Origin: Chloroflexota bacterium
GTDB lineage: Bacteria > Chloroflexota > Anaerolineae > Anaerolineales > Villigracilaceae
Length of the DNA stretch: 64,000 nucleotides
Direction of reading: 5' to 3'
Assembly: GCA_019873735.1 (NCBI GenBank)
Contig: JAIOAQ010000001.1
Location: forward strand, 1-64,000
The notes beneath the pieces are model-generated. The model saw nothing but the letters and a program-made list of their open reading frames with translations, searched no databases and was not told the DNA's origin. Both the position numbers and the translations under genes were made by a program. Of the stretch, positions 34,960 to 43,374 are shown piece after piece (positions within the stretch are counted from its first letter, which is position 1; every line of letters begins with the position of its first letter).

Positions 34960-34994
34960 AAGGGCGTGCGCTTGTGCATTGTGCGCACGCCCTT
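34960..34994. terminator. Bidirectional terminator between GH13 and DedA genes
   Basis: A 12-bp stem (34960-34971 with 34983-34994) flanked by a T-run on the plus side and, read on the minus strand, by GTTTTTAAGC. It serves both convergent genes. Confidence 0.85.
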
Positions 34995-34999
34995 TTTTG

Positions 35000-35665
35000 T
35001 TAGCCGGCCTCAACTTCTACTGTTTTGCTTTTGCTTTCCTGCCGCGCTTTCCAGCCTTCATACACGGCCGGGATAAGCGAAATCAAGATAATCGCAATGA
35101 TGACCAGCGAAAAGTTGTGTTTGATAAAAGGAATATTGCCGAAGAAATAACCGGCAAAAGTAAAAAGTGGTACCCAAACCAGCCCGCCGAAAACGTTGTA
35201 TGAAATGAAATGGCCGTAGGACATGCGGCTTACGCCGGCCACAAACGGGGCAAAGGTGCGGATAATGGGCACAAAACGCGCCAGAAAGATGGTCTTGCGG
35301 CCGTGCTTCTCAAAGAACGCATGCGTCCGCTCCATGTATTCTTTCTTGATCCACTTTACTTCGCCGGTGTAGGCCTTGCTGCCCACCTTGTGGCCAATCC
35401 AGTAATTTACGGTATCTCCCAGGATCGCGGCGGCCGTCAGCAGTCCTACCAGAACAAAAACGTTCAACGAACCCAGGGCGGCAAAAGTGCCCGCAGCAAA
35501 GAGCAGCGAATCCCCCGGCAGAAATGGGGTTACCACAAAACCGGTTTCCATGAAAATCACGAAGAACAGAATGCCATACGTCCATGCGCCGTACTGGCTG
35601 ATAATCTCGCTTAGGTGTTTGTCTAGGTGTAAGAACAGGTCAATTAAGAAGGCAATCGGCTCCAT
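35000..35665 (-). CDS. DedA family membrane protein
   Basis: 221 aa with about five or six hydrophobic segments. It has the DedA/VTT signatures F-x-E-T-G-x-x-x-x-P-F-L-P-G-D-S-L-L, the F-F-E-K-H-G-R-K-T-I-F-L-A-R-F-V-P-I-I-R-T stretch and G-N-x-P. DedA proteins are implicated in undecaprenyl-phosphate or lipid flipping and membrane homeostasis. It is last in a five-gene minus-strand envelope unit, 42 bases after the PrsW gene. Confidence 0.92.
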   Translation of the reverse strand: MEPIAFLIDLFLHLDKHLSEIISQYGAWTYGILFFVIFMETGFVVTPFLPGDSLLFAAGTFAALGSLNVFVLVGLLTAAAILGDTVNYWIGHKVGSKAYTGEVKWIKKEYMERTHAFFEKHGRKTIFLARFVPIIRTFAPFVAGVSRMSYGHFISYNVFGGLVWVPLFTFAGYFFGNIPFIKHNFSLVIIAIILISLIPAVYEGWKARQESKSKTVEVEAG

Positions 35666-35707
35666 GAAAATTCTCTCTCAAATTTAGATTGGGACAACAG
35701 CCGCCCA

Positions 35708-36946
35708 TTATACTTGATTTATTTCCGTTTCGCCTCGCGGACCCGCTGCCTGATCTGCCGTCAATCGGCGTTTTACCAACCCGAGCAAAATGAGCATAAT
35801 GCCGGCATGCATACCAAGCGCATAGGGGGTGGATTGGGCCGCGCGCGAGAGCCATTCAGGGCTGCCTGGCAGGCCGTCTACCAGTCCCCCAAGAGCACTC
35901 AAGACACTGATGGTGTTCCAGGCGGCGTGAAGCATGACCGACAGCGTGAAGATGCCTGCCAGACGCCAATATCTGTGTTCGCGCCAGGCCGAGACCAGTG
36001 CCCACGAGGTCAGGCCGGTGGTCAGGATGTGAAGCAGGCCGGTTCCGCTGCGCGCCGCGGTCAGACTGGCCCATTCTGTGCCGAATTGCGCCGATGCGCC
36101 CAAAGTCTCAAACAGCGCATAGGCTGCCCCGCCCAAAATGCCAAGCGCGAATCCTTCCTCAGGCGACAAGATGTGGTCTGCAAACAGCCAGACGCCAATG
36201 GGTTTCAGCAATTCCTCGATGATTGGCACGCCAATTGCCAGGGCAAACAACGCAATTAATAGTGTTGATGGACTGGTGAGGATTGGCGCAAGCAAACGCA
36301 AGAGGCTCTCTTCATCAGAAATAATCTGGATCTGTTCGCTGAGTTGCTGAATGGCTGCTACCATGCCGGGCGTCAGGCCTACGTACAGCAGAAAAAGCGC
36401 AAAGATAAAAGAGAATAGCATCACCTCTGCAGCAATCAGCAACAGGGGGCCTGCGGTGATGCCCAGGCCAAAAACGCTCCAGGCGCGCCAGGCAGGCCCG
36501 ACCCTCAGCCGGTTCAGGGCAAGCGCCGTGAACAAGGCTATCGGCAGGCCAGAGGCCAGCAGGTTGACAATCGGCAGGAGCGGCCAGCCCCACTCCAAAT
36601 TTTTTGCGGCCCAATAGCCGCCCGCCAGGCTGAGCGGCCAGAGAATGGCCATTGCAGACATTGTCCAGCGCAGCCAGGGGCGTTGCGCACCTTGACCGGC
36701 TGTCTCCATTCCGTTCATTCGCCTGTAAGACAGATAAGCGCCTGGCGCCAGCAGGAGGGCCAGGAAAAATGTGCCGACTGCAATCATCAGGGCGCCGAGC
36801 GCCGATTCGTAGCCCTCATTAACCAGTGTGACCAGGCCGCCAAGAGTTAGCAGCCCTGCCAGCCCCAGCAGGAATAAACCGCCGGTCAGGCAGACAATGA
36901 AAGTGAGCAAGGATGGCCAGTGGGTGGATGAATTGACATTTTGCAT
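35708..36946 (-). CDS. PrsW family intramembrane metalloprotease
   Basis: 412 aa with about ten hydrophobic segments. The conserved motifs are all present: PIIEELLKPIG, GFALGILGGAAYALFE, a helix with His in G-L-L-H-I-L-T-T-G and MLHAAWN. PrsW proteases cleave anti-sigma factors or other membrane substrates within the membrane. The ATG follows the TAG stop of the upstream gene with no base between, so the two should be translationally coupled. No sigma/anti-sigma pair is nearby. Confidence 0.88.
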   Translation of the reverse strand: MQNVNSSTHWPSLLTFIVCLTGGLFLLGLAGLLTLGGLVTLVNEGYESALGALMIAVGTFFLALLLAPGAYLSYRRMNGMETAGQGAQRPWLRWTMSAMAILWPLSLAGGYWAAKNLEWGWPLLPIVNLLASGLPIALFTALALNRLRVGPAWRAWSVFGLGITAGPLLLIAAEVMLFSFIFALFLLYVGLTPGMVAAIQQLSEQIQIISDEESLLRLLAPILTSPSTLLIALFALAIGVPIIEELLKPIGVWLFADHILSPEEGFALGILGGAAYALFETLGASAQFGTEWASLTAARSGTGLLHILTTGLTSWALVSAWREHRYWRLAGIFTLSVMLHAAWNTISVLSALGGLVDGLPGSPEWLSRAAQSTPYALGMHAGIMLILLGLVKRRLTADQAAGPRGETEINQV

Positions 36947-38191
36947 CTAATGTTCCTCAACGGTTACGCTCAACAACAGGTCGCCAGGGGGCAGGTAGAT
37001 GCCGGGTTGTGGATCGCGCGGGGATAATTGTTTGAGAATCTCCATTCCGCTTAGTACCTCCCCAAAAATGGTGTATGCACCGTTTAAATTTTCTGCCGGT
37101 GCATACGTGATGAAGAACTGGCTTCCGTTCGTGTTCGGGCCGTAATTGGCCATGGCAACCAGGCCTGGGCGGTCAAATTTGAGTTGGGGATCAATCTCGT
37201 CTCTGAAAAAGTAACCCGGCCCACCGGAGCCCGTGCCGCTTGGGTCGCCCGTTTGCGCCAGGAATTCCGGCAAGACGCGATGCCAGGTGATGTGATCGTA
37301 CCAGCCGCTGCGCGCCAGGAAGACAAAGTTGTTGACCGTCAGGGGCGCTTTGTCGGCATAAAGCAAAAGGGTGATTTGCCCTTTCTCTGTGGTCAGGGTG
37401 GCAATGTATTGTTTGCCGGCATCGATGACTACCGGCGGGCAGGCGGTGAATTGCCGTTTGCCAAGTGCAATCAGGCGCACGATGCGGTCAAGGCTTTCGT
37501 ATTCAAGCGGGCCATTGTAAATTTGACCGTTGATCAGTACAAAGGGCGTAATGAGAATACCCGTTTCTTGTGCGAACAGACGGTCTTGCTCGATTCGCTG
37601 CAGGATGTCTGCTCGTTTCAGGTCAGAAGAAAACCGATTCGTATCCAGGCCGAGACCGGCAGCCTGCCTGATCAGCCACTGTTCAAAGTCGGCAGGCGTC
37701 TGCTTTACCCACTCGATTTGGCGGCCGAAGAGCAGGTCATGCATTTCCCAGAATTTGCCCTGTTCTGCTGCGGCCTCAGCGGCCTGGGCGGCCAGCATGG
37801 ATTTATCATAGGTCTCTGTCTTGGGCGCGTGCCGGTAGATGATGCGCATGTCGTTGGGCAGTTCCCGGCGCAGTTGATTGAGCAGCGTGGTCAGTTCGGC
37901 GCCGGCGCGAGACTGGAAGTCGCTATACACGATAAAGGTGACGGCCGCCTCTTGCGGACCGCGCGCTGGCTCGCTGGCGCTCGGAGGCACAAAGAGCGAC
38001 GGCTCGTCCGGCCCGGGGGTTGGATTCAGATTCGAGGTCTGGCAGTCCAGCCGCGGGGAGTCGGAACCGGTGCCCGGCGTGGGGGTGACGGCCAAAGCGG
38101 CGGGAAAGGTCACGGCGGGGGGCGGTTCCTGCGGCTGGCAGGCGGAGATCAAGAAAAGCAGAAAGATGACGAGAAGGTGGGTTTTCTTCAT
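36947..38191 (-). CDS. Lipoprotein: cysteine-less DsbA/thioredoxin-like domain fused to cyclophilin PPIase
   Basis: 414 aa from the ATG at 38191, which overlaps the previous stop (ATGA). Lipobox I-S-A-C18, then a Pro-rich linker (20-78). Residues about 82-245 match the DsbA-like fold of the Thioredoxin_4 type (FIVYSDFQSRAGAEL, later ITPFVLINGQIYNGPL with the cis-Pro at 216), but the catalytic C-x-x-C is replaced by S-R-A-G at 94-97. Residues about 258-412 are a complete cyclophilin (FHRVLP-like TWHRVLPEFLAQTGDP, GSQFFIT, then AYTIFGEVLSGMEIL). Expected to be an extracytoplasmic folding factor, with the first domain acting as a chaperone or binding surface and not as an oxidase. Confidence 0.85.
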   Translation of the reverse strand: MKKTHLLVIFLLFLISACQPQEPPPAVTFPAALAVTPTPGTGSDSPRLDCQTSNLNPTPGPDEPSLFVPPSASEPARGPQEAAVTFIVYSDFQSRAGAELTTLLNQLRRELPNDMRIIYRHAPKTETYDKSMLAAQAAEAAAEQGKFWEMHDLLFGRQIEWVKQTPADFEQWLIRQAAGLGLDTNRFSSDLKRADILQRIEQDRLFAQETGILITPFVLINGQIYNGPLEYESLDRIVRLIALGKRQFTACPPVVIDAGKQYIATLTTEKGQITLLLYADKAPLTVNNFVFLARSGWYDHITWHRVLPEFLAQTGDPSGTGSGGPGYFFRDEIDPQLKFDRPGLVAMANYGPNTNGSQFFITYAPAENLNGAYTIFGEVLSGMEILKQLSPRDPQPGIYLPPGDLLLSVTVEEH

Positions 38192-40257
38192 GGGCAGTCT
38201 AATCCGACTCTGGCTTTGTTCCATTCGGTCTCAAAATCGGCGCCGCTGGCAAGCGGACGGAGACGTTCGGCCCAGAAGGCGCACAGGAACGGCCGGGCGT
38301 CTTTGCTGATCTTGCCGGCTTGAACGCTGATGCGCCGGGCTTCCACCCAGTTGCCTGCCCGCGCGTTGGCCTCGATAAAGGGCAGATACTCCGGGCCGTA
38401 GGAGGCGGTATAACCTGCGGCGTTTGCTGTTTGCCACAGGCTGAGGACTTCTTCCCAGTTTCCGCTTTGTCGCGCCAGGTCGGCTTTCTGGTAGTAGTAG
38501 CACCAGGTATGCGCCGGTTCCCTTTGGAAGGGGTTGGGCATTTCCGGGCCTTGCGGCAGAATCAGGCCCTCGTGCGCCAGGGCAAAGAGGCGGTTTTCGG
38601 CCTCGCTCAAGCCCGGTTCACCGCGATAGTAATCGTCTGACAGGACCTGCAGGCAGCCGCGCGAGGGTTGATACAGCACCGGCAGCGCCAGGCGCATATT
38701 GGATTTGAAGGCGATACTGCGGATTCCGGCCTCCACCTCTTTGGCGGGAGGGTATTTTCCCTTTTCGAAATCCCAGAGCGTTTCTGTGCCGTTGAACCAC
38801 CAGTGCAGCGAGTCGTTATCGGCGTGACCGGGTGCGTAGAGCATGTTGACCACAAACGCAATTTGATAACTGGAGTTTTTGGGCAAGGGGGTGTTGGGGG
38901 AAACGACAAATGCCTGCGGGATCAGGCCGGGTGCGCGCCATTTCAGTTGCCAATAGAAATTTTGCTGGTTTTTCCAATAGAGGGTGTATTTTTGGGCTTC
39001 TCGGAACTGGAGGGAAAACGAGGCTGCCAGCAGGATGGCAAAGAGGACGCTGGCGGCGCGTGGACGGTTGGGGCCTGTGAGTGCCAGCACCATGACGACC
39101 AGCAGCGGGACCGCGCCCAGGGCTTGCGCAAACAGAAAACGGTTTGACCAGGTGCCGGAAACGGCCTGCCTGCCGATCAGCCAGGCCGGCAAGCCGCCCA
39201 GGAGCAGGACGATGATGCACAGTCCCAGAACTATTTTTGTATCCGCTTTTCGTTGGGGCGCGGTTTCCTGACGTTGCCAGGCGAGGACCGCTCTGGCGCT
39301 GATGGCGGCCAGTGCCGTTCCCAGCAGCCAGGAGACAACAACGGCGGTGGACGCCAGGTCAATATCTGCGGGGACAATGGGCAGAGTCCATACATAAAAG
39401 ACGGCATGAATGCAGTCTTGAAGCACCAGGTTGGCGTAAAAGGTGAGGGTGGCAAGGGGGGCGGCCAGGAATTCTTGCCACAGGCTCAGGCTGTGTTTTG
39501 CGGTCAGCGCGTCGGCTTGCGCCAGCGCGGGCAGGATAGAAAACTTGAAGACTGCAAAGGCAGCAAAGACCAGTGTATAAGGCAGCCAGGCCAAAAGCGC
39601 CCTGCGCCAAAGCCCCTGTTTCTGTTCTCCCTTTTGATAGAAGAAATAGAGCAGGATGAACAGACGGGCGATCTCCATCGTGGCGAAATATTCGATGATT
39701 AAGACCTGCGCGAGCGCGCATATGATTGAGAGTGCCAGAAACGCTTTTTGCCGCCTTGGGGTCTGGTATGCCTTTAGCATCAGCCAGAGCGAAAGGGTGA
39801 ATAGGAATAAACTCAGGTAATGCGGGGCGCTTGTGCGCGGTACAAAGTGACGCATGATGCCGGGGTAGAGCGCCAGCAGCAAGCCGGTCCAGCCGACTGC
39901 CAGCACGCGTTGAGGGAAGAGCGCGAGCAGGCTTTTGACCAAGAGGAGAATTGCCGCCCAGTGCAGAAGCAGGACAAGGATATTCCAGCCGATGGGAGAT
40001 GTGCCTAGCAAAGGATGGAAGGCCCAATGTACTAGGCTGGAGAAAGGGCGGTCCACCAGGAAATACTCCCACACTTGTTGGGGTGAGAAACCTTGCCGGT
40101 ACAGGAAAACGCCCTCCCAGTCATCGTAGTAAAATCCCAGGCGGCCTGCGAGCAGGCTGTAAGCGCCGGCCATGCTCAGCAGCAGGGCGGCGGCATACAG
40201 GCCAAAGCCGTTGACGGATTCTATTTTCTGCAGAATAATCTGGAGTCTTTTGCGCAT
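38188..40257 (-). CDS. GT-C-like polytopic membrane protein
   Basis: 689 aa from the ATG at 40257 with GAGGG before it. About 12 hydrophobic segments occupy residues 15-450, with FYYDDWEGVF (a D-D-W motif in the first outer loop, where GT-C glycosyltransferases carry catalytic acids). A soluble C-terminal region of about 240 residues follows. A lipid-linked-sugar glycosyltransferase is the likeliest function, but the donor, acceptor and even the activity are unproven. It lies between a secreted metallopeptidase gene and the cyclophilin fusion gene in one operon. Confidence 0.6.
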   Translation of the reverse strand: MRKRLQIILQKIESVNGFGLYAAALLLSMAGAYSLLAGRLGFYYDDWEGVFLYRQGFSPQQVWEYFLVDRPFSSLVHWAFHPLLGTSPIGWNILVLLLHWAAILLLVKSLLALFPQRVLAVGWTGLLLALYPGIMRHFVPRTSAPHYLSLFLFTLSLWLMLKAYQTPRRQKAFLALSIICALAQVLIIEYFATMEIARLFILLYFFYQKGEQKQGLWRRALLAWLPYTLVFAAFAVFKFSILPALAQADALTAKHSLSLWQEFLAAPLATLTFYANLVLQDCIHAVFYVWTLPIVPADIDLASTAVVVSWLLGTALAAISARAVLAWQRQETAPQRKADTKIVLGLCIIVLLLGGLPAWLIGRQAVSGTWSNRFLFAQALGAVPLLVVMVLALTGPNRPRAASVLFAILLAASFSLQFREAQKYTLYWKNQQNFYWQLKWRAPGLIPQAFVVSPNTPLPKNSSYQIAFVVNMLYAPGHADNDSLHWWFNGTETLWDFEKGKYPPAKEVEAGIRSIAFKSNMRLALPVLYQPSRGCLQVLSDDYYRGEPGLSEAENRLFALAHEGLILPQGPEMPNPFQREPAHTWCYYYQKADLARQSGNWEEVLSLWQTANAAGYTASYGPEYLPFIEANARAGNWVEARRISVQAGKISKDARPFLCAFWAERLRPLASGADFETEWNKARVGLDCP

Positions 40258-40280
40258 AGACCCTCGCAAAGTGGCGGAAA

Positions 40281-41558
40281 TCATTGCCCAAGGGCGGCTT
40301 TGAGATCCTCGAAAGAGTTCATCCAACTGATGCGTTCCAGGAATTCCTTCAAACTGGCGCTGCGGGCGCGCAGTTCGCGCACCGCCGGCCCTACCGGGTC
40401 TTCGCCGGCTGCGCCACCGGGCACATCCGCGTAGGCGCCATAGAAGGCAAAGTATGCCTGATTCAGTTTACGGATGGGATAACCATGCTCCCAGAACACC
40501 CGCCGGCGTTGTTCCATATAGGCTTCGGCCTCTTCAACTTTCCCTTCTGCCAGCAACTTATCCACCTCAAGGCGGGTGATGTGCATCTCGGCGCGAAAAT
40601 CGAAGACCGTCTCGGCCTGGAGGGTTGGCATCCCCTCCCGGCCATCAAACAGGCGCAGCGTTTGCAGACCCGTTTCCTGACCAATGAGCCGTTCCGGATA
40701 ATGACGCCGCAGAACCTGTTGACCGATTTCCTTGCCGGCAATCGAGGCGGTGGTTTCGTTCATGGTGCGCAGTTCGGGGCTGGTCTCGTAATTCATCCCC
40801 AGTGGCCGCAGGGAGAGATAGTTGTGAATCCATTCGTGCGCGATGGTTTCGACTTGCCAGTTCAGGTCGGTCGTTTCCATGACCATTGTTGGGTAAGCGC
40901 CAATGCCGCCCACCGGCACAACCAGCGACGAGACGTTAAGCGTCTGGTCAATGTAATCTTCCAGCCGGCTTTGTTGTTCTGGGTTTAGATCGGCGCGGAG
41001 CGAGATATTTGCGTCGGTTTGTATCCTCTCGCGGGGGGAAACAATTAACGCCAGCGGCAGCGGCGAGACGTGATACAACACCGGCGGGACGGACTGCCCG
41101 AGAGGCGCTAGTCCCATTTCGGCCAGGGCTTCACCCACCTGCATCTGCAGTACTGTCTCGGCCAGCGGCAAGAGACGGCGCTGTTCTTCGGTTGACACTT
41201 TCAGTTCTTCCCGCACCCAGGCCGCAGCCGCGGCCGGATCGCTGATTTCGGGATTGGTGTAAATCAGGTTGATTTGGGCTTCGGCCAGCAAAACGCGTTG
41301 GGTGACACTGAAGTACCGGGCTACAATCTGCTTCTGTTTTTCGGCGCGGATATAGTTGGGTGTAGCGGCTGCCGCTTGCTGGATTTTGCTCCAGGCCGCG
41401 TTGGCCGTCCAGGTCGCATAATCGAACTCAATGCCGCGCGTGAAGCGGCGAACCCGGTCATATGTCTCGTCTACAACAGGCGTGCTGGCGGTCAACAGAA
41501 AAGCCAATACCAGGGCTTTGACAACCCAGTCAATCAGGCGTGACAGGCATTTTGGCAT
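40281..41558 (-). CDS. Predicted secreted or membrane-anchored HExxH metallopeptidase
   Basis: 425 aa with an N-terminal hydrophobic segment (about 11-28). The zinc motif HEWIH at 241-245 sits in ETIAHEWIHNYLSLRPLG. Downstream acids Glu268 (TMNETTASIAGKEIG) or Glu277 are candidate third ligands in gluzincin style. The family has no name that I recognise with confidence; the substrate is unknown. It is first in the envelope operon with the GT-C-like, cyclophilin, PrsW and DedA genes. The ATG lies only 7 bases after a TGTTATAAT extended -10, so its mRNA is probably leaderless. Confidence 0.65.
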   Translation of the reverse strand: MPKCLSRLIDWVVKALVLAFLLTASTPVVDETYDRVRRFTRGIEFDYATWTANAAWSKIQQAAAATPNYIRAEKQKQIVARYFSVTQRVLLAEAQINLIYTNPEISDPAAAAAWVREELKVSTEEQRRLLPLAETVLQMQVGEALAEMGLAPLGQSVPPVLYHVSPLPLALIVSPRERIQTDANISLRADLNPEQQSRLEDYIDQTLNVSSLVVPVGGIGAYPTMVMETTDLNWQVETIAHEWIHNYLSLRPLGMNYETSPELRTMNETTASIAGKEIGQQVLRRHYPERLIGQETGLQTLRLFDGREGMPTLQAETVFDFRAEMHITRLEVDKLLAEGKVEEAEAYMEQRRRVFWEHGYPIRKLNQAYFAFYGAYADVPGGAAGEDPVGPAVRELRARSASLKEFLERISWMNSFEDLKAALGQ

Positions 41559-41565
41559 AAAGGTG

Positions 41566-41571
41566 ATTATA
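41566..41571 (-). promoter_or_regulatory. Extended -10 giving a predicted leaderless mRNA
   Basis: The minus strand reads TGTTATAAT, then 7 bases, then the ATG of the metallopeptidase gene. Transcription would start within a base or two of the start codon. Confidence 0.5.
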
Positions 41572-41581
41572 ACAAACGAAA

Positions 41582-41606
41582 GCCCTGCTGCCGTGTGCAG
41601 CAGGGC
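41582..41606 (-). terminator. Terminator of the 153-aa hypothetical gene
   Basis: A 10-bp stem (41582-41591 with 41597-41606) and a 5-base loop, followed on the minus strand by TTTCGTTTGTT. It overlaps the probable -35 region of the next operon. Confidence 0.75.
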
Positions 41607-41624
41607 CGCTTGCGGGCCGACCGG

Positions 41625-42086
41625 CTATTTGATTTTTTCGGCCACGCCTTGTAAGGCCTTGGCCAGGTCTTTCAGGTTGCCGCTATAGCCTCTCAGACGG
41701 GCGACATCTGCAGATGCCAGCGAGGTGCGCACGTCTTCGGCCACTTTTTGGGCGTTTGTGCTGTTATCCAAAATGGATTGGGCCAGGCTTTGGGCATTTT
41801 TGGCCGCGTTGATAATTTTTGCATCCAGGAAGGGCACTTTCTCGATGACCGGCACAATGGTATCCAGGAACCAGTCAATCATCTTGACGTACTTAATCGC
41901 CGCGCCGCTTAGGGTGGCAATGGCGTTGGTCAGTTCGATCCCAACTTCCTGGATGGTATCCAGCGTCTGCTTGTTTTCTTGAATCACGCGCGTGATGTCG
42001 TTCAGGCCGGCAGTCAACTTGTCTGAGAAGCGGACATAACTGGCGCTGGCGGAAGATTTGGTGCTGATATTGGGGGTGGGGGACAT
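41625..42086 (-). CDS. Unrecognised 153-aa helical protein
   Basis: I do not recognise the family. The protein is almost wholly helical with heptad-like spacing, has no signal peptide, and contains one more hydrophobic stretch (about 48-85, including IKYVKMIDWFLDTIVPVI) that could be amphipathic rather than membrane-spanning. It resembles methyl-accepting or phasin-like coiled-coil proteins in composition only. GGAGAG precedes the start, a minus-strand TATAAT lies at 42123-42128, and it has its own terminator, so it is a single-gene unit and probably expressed. Confidence 0.7.
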   Translation of the reverse strand: MSPTPNISTKSSASASYVRFSDKLTAGLNDITRVIQENKQTLDTIQEVGIELTNAIATLSGAAIKYVKMIDWFLDTIVPVIEKVPFLDAKIINAAKNAQSLAQSILDNSTNAQKVAEDVRTSLASADVARLRGYSGNLKDLAKALQGVAEKIK

Positions 42087-42168
42087 GTTTCTCTCCTGTG
42101 AGATAGAAGGACTGTTGCCCTAATTATATAACAGGCTGACGGGGAAACCCGTCCGTTTCACGCGCAAC

Positions 42169-43308
42169 TCATGGCTGGCCCATGCTTTGCAGGCATTTCC
42201 CCAGCCGACGGATTCCCCGTTTAATTTCATCTGCTTCGTAATAGGCAAAGCACAGGCGGAAATATTCGTTCATCCCCTTTCGGCTCGAAAAACGCACGCC
42301 CGGGCGAATGTCCACCTTGAAGGCCTGGGCCTGTTCCTGAAGCCGCTGGGTATCTATTCCCGGCAGACGCACCCAAAAGAAGTAGCCGCCTTGCGGACGG
42401 GTGTAAACGGCGTCGGGCAGGTATTTGCGCAGAGCAGCCTCTACAATTGGAATGCGTTCAGCGTACACGCTTTTCAGGCGGGCAATGTGGGCGTCCAGTT
42501 TGCCGTTTTCAAGCAGGCTGCGTACCAGGGCCGAGACAAAGGGATTCATCCCGCCGCCGCTGTCGAGCAGGCCGCAAAGGGAGAGCCGGCGGATGATGCT
42601 TTTATCGGCCTGAATCCAGCCTAGCCGCAGGCCGGGAGCCAGAATTTTGGAAAAGGAATTGAGCGAGACAATTCTCGTTTCCTGCGTGTAGCCAGCAAGC
42701 GGACGTGGCGGCAGGCCGCTGTAATTCAGGAAGTGATAGACTTCATCTGCTATGATCATCAGGTCGTGTTCGCGGCTGATTCTGGCAAGCCGCTCGCGGC
42801 GTTCTTGTGAAAGCGTCTGTCCGCTGGGATTCTGATAGGTGGGGATGATGTAAAGCAGACGAGGGCGGAAGCGTCTGAGTTTTTGAGTCAAATCCTCGAT
42901 AACGAGGCCAGCCTCATCGGTCCGAACAGAAACGAGCCGCAGGCCATGGTCTGCGAAGATGCGCAGGGCAAGGAAGTACGACGGTTCCTCTACAAAAATC
43001 ACGTCTCCGGGACGGGTGTAGAGGCTGCACAACAAGTCGAGTCCGCTTGAGGCGCCGGCGGTGATAAACAGGCTGTCCGCGTCTACCGGAAAACCGTAGC
43101 GGCGGCCGAGGAAGGCAGATAAGGCCCGGCGGAAATAGCCGTCGCCGCTTTCGGCGCCATATTGAAGACAGGACGGATCCTTGCGTTCAAAGCAGGCCTG
43201 GGCAGACTGCTGGAGCAGATCCAGGGGGAGCAGGCGGGGGGCCGGGTTGCCCAGTCCCAAATCAATCACTCCCGGCGGAATGTAAACCTGGGTGGTCTGA
43301 AGTTTCAT
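42169..43308 (-). CDS. PLP-dependent class I/II aminotransferase (2-aminoadipate/MocR-type)
   Basis: 379 aa, fold type I. It has PTYQNPSG, the Asp of I-I-A-D-E-V-Y that binds the pyridine nitrogen, the PLP lysine in SLNSFSKILAPGLRLGW and the C-terminal Arg for the substrate carboxylate (EYFRLCFAYYE). Such enzymes transaminate 2-aminoadipate, aromatic or branched-chain amino acids; the exact substrate is not readable. GAGGTCAGG defines the start at 43308, with the GltD-like gene ending upstream at 43375. Confidence 0.87.
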   Translation of the reverse strand: MKLQTTQVYIPPGVIDLGLGNPAPRLLPLDLLQQSAQACFERKDPSCLQYGAESGDGYFRRALSAFLGRRYGFPVDADSLFITAGASSGLDLLCSLYTRPGDVIFVEEPSYFLALRIFADHGLRLVSVRTDEAGLVIEDLTQKLRRFRPRLLYIIPTYQNPSGQTLSQERRERLARISREHDLMIIADEVYHFLNYSGLPPRPLAGYTQETRIVSLNSFSKILAPGLRLGWIQADKSIIRRLSLCGLLDSGGGMNPFVSALVRSLLENGKLDAHIARLKSVYAERIPIVEAALRKYLPDAVYTRPQGGYFFWVRLPGIDTQRLQEQAQAFKVDIRPGVRFSSRKGMNEYFRLCFAYYEADEIKRGIRRLGKCLQSMGQP

Positions 43309-43329
43309 CCTGACCTCGGGTATGAAAAT

Positions 43330-43354
43330 GGGGCGGCAGAGATACTGCCGCCCC
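43330..43354 (-). terminator. Terminator downstream of the GltD-like gene
   Basis: A 10-bp GC stem (43330-43339 with 43345-43354) followed on the minus strand by ATTTTCATA. Confidence 0.75.
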
Positions 43355-43374
43355 ATCGGGGTTGCCGAAAGGGT

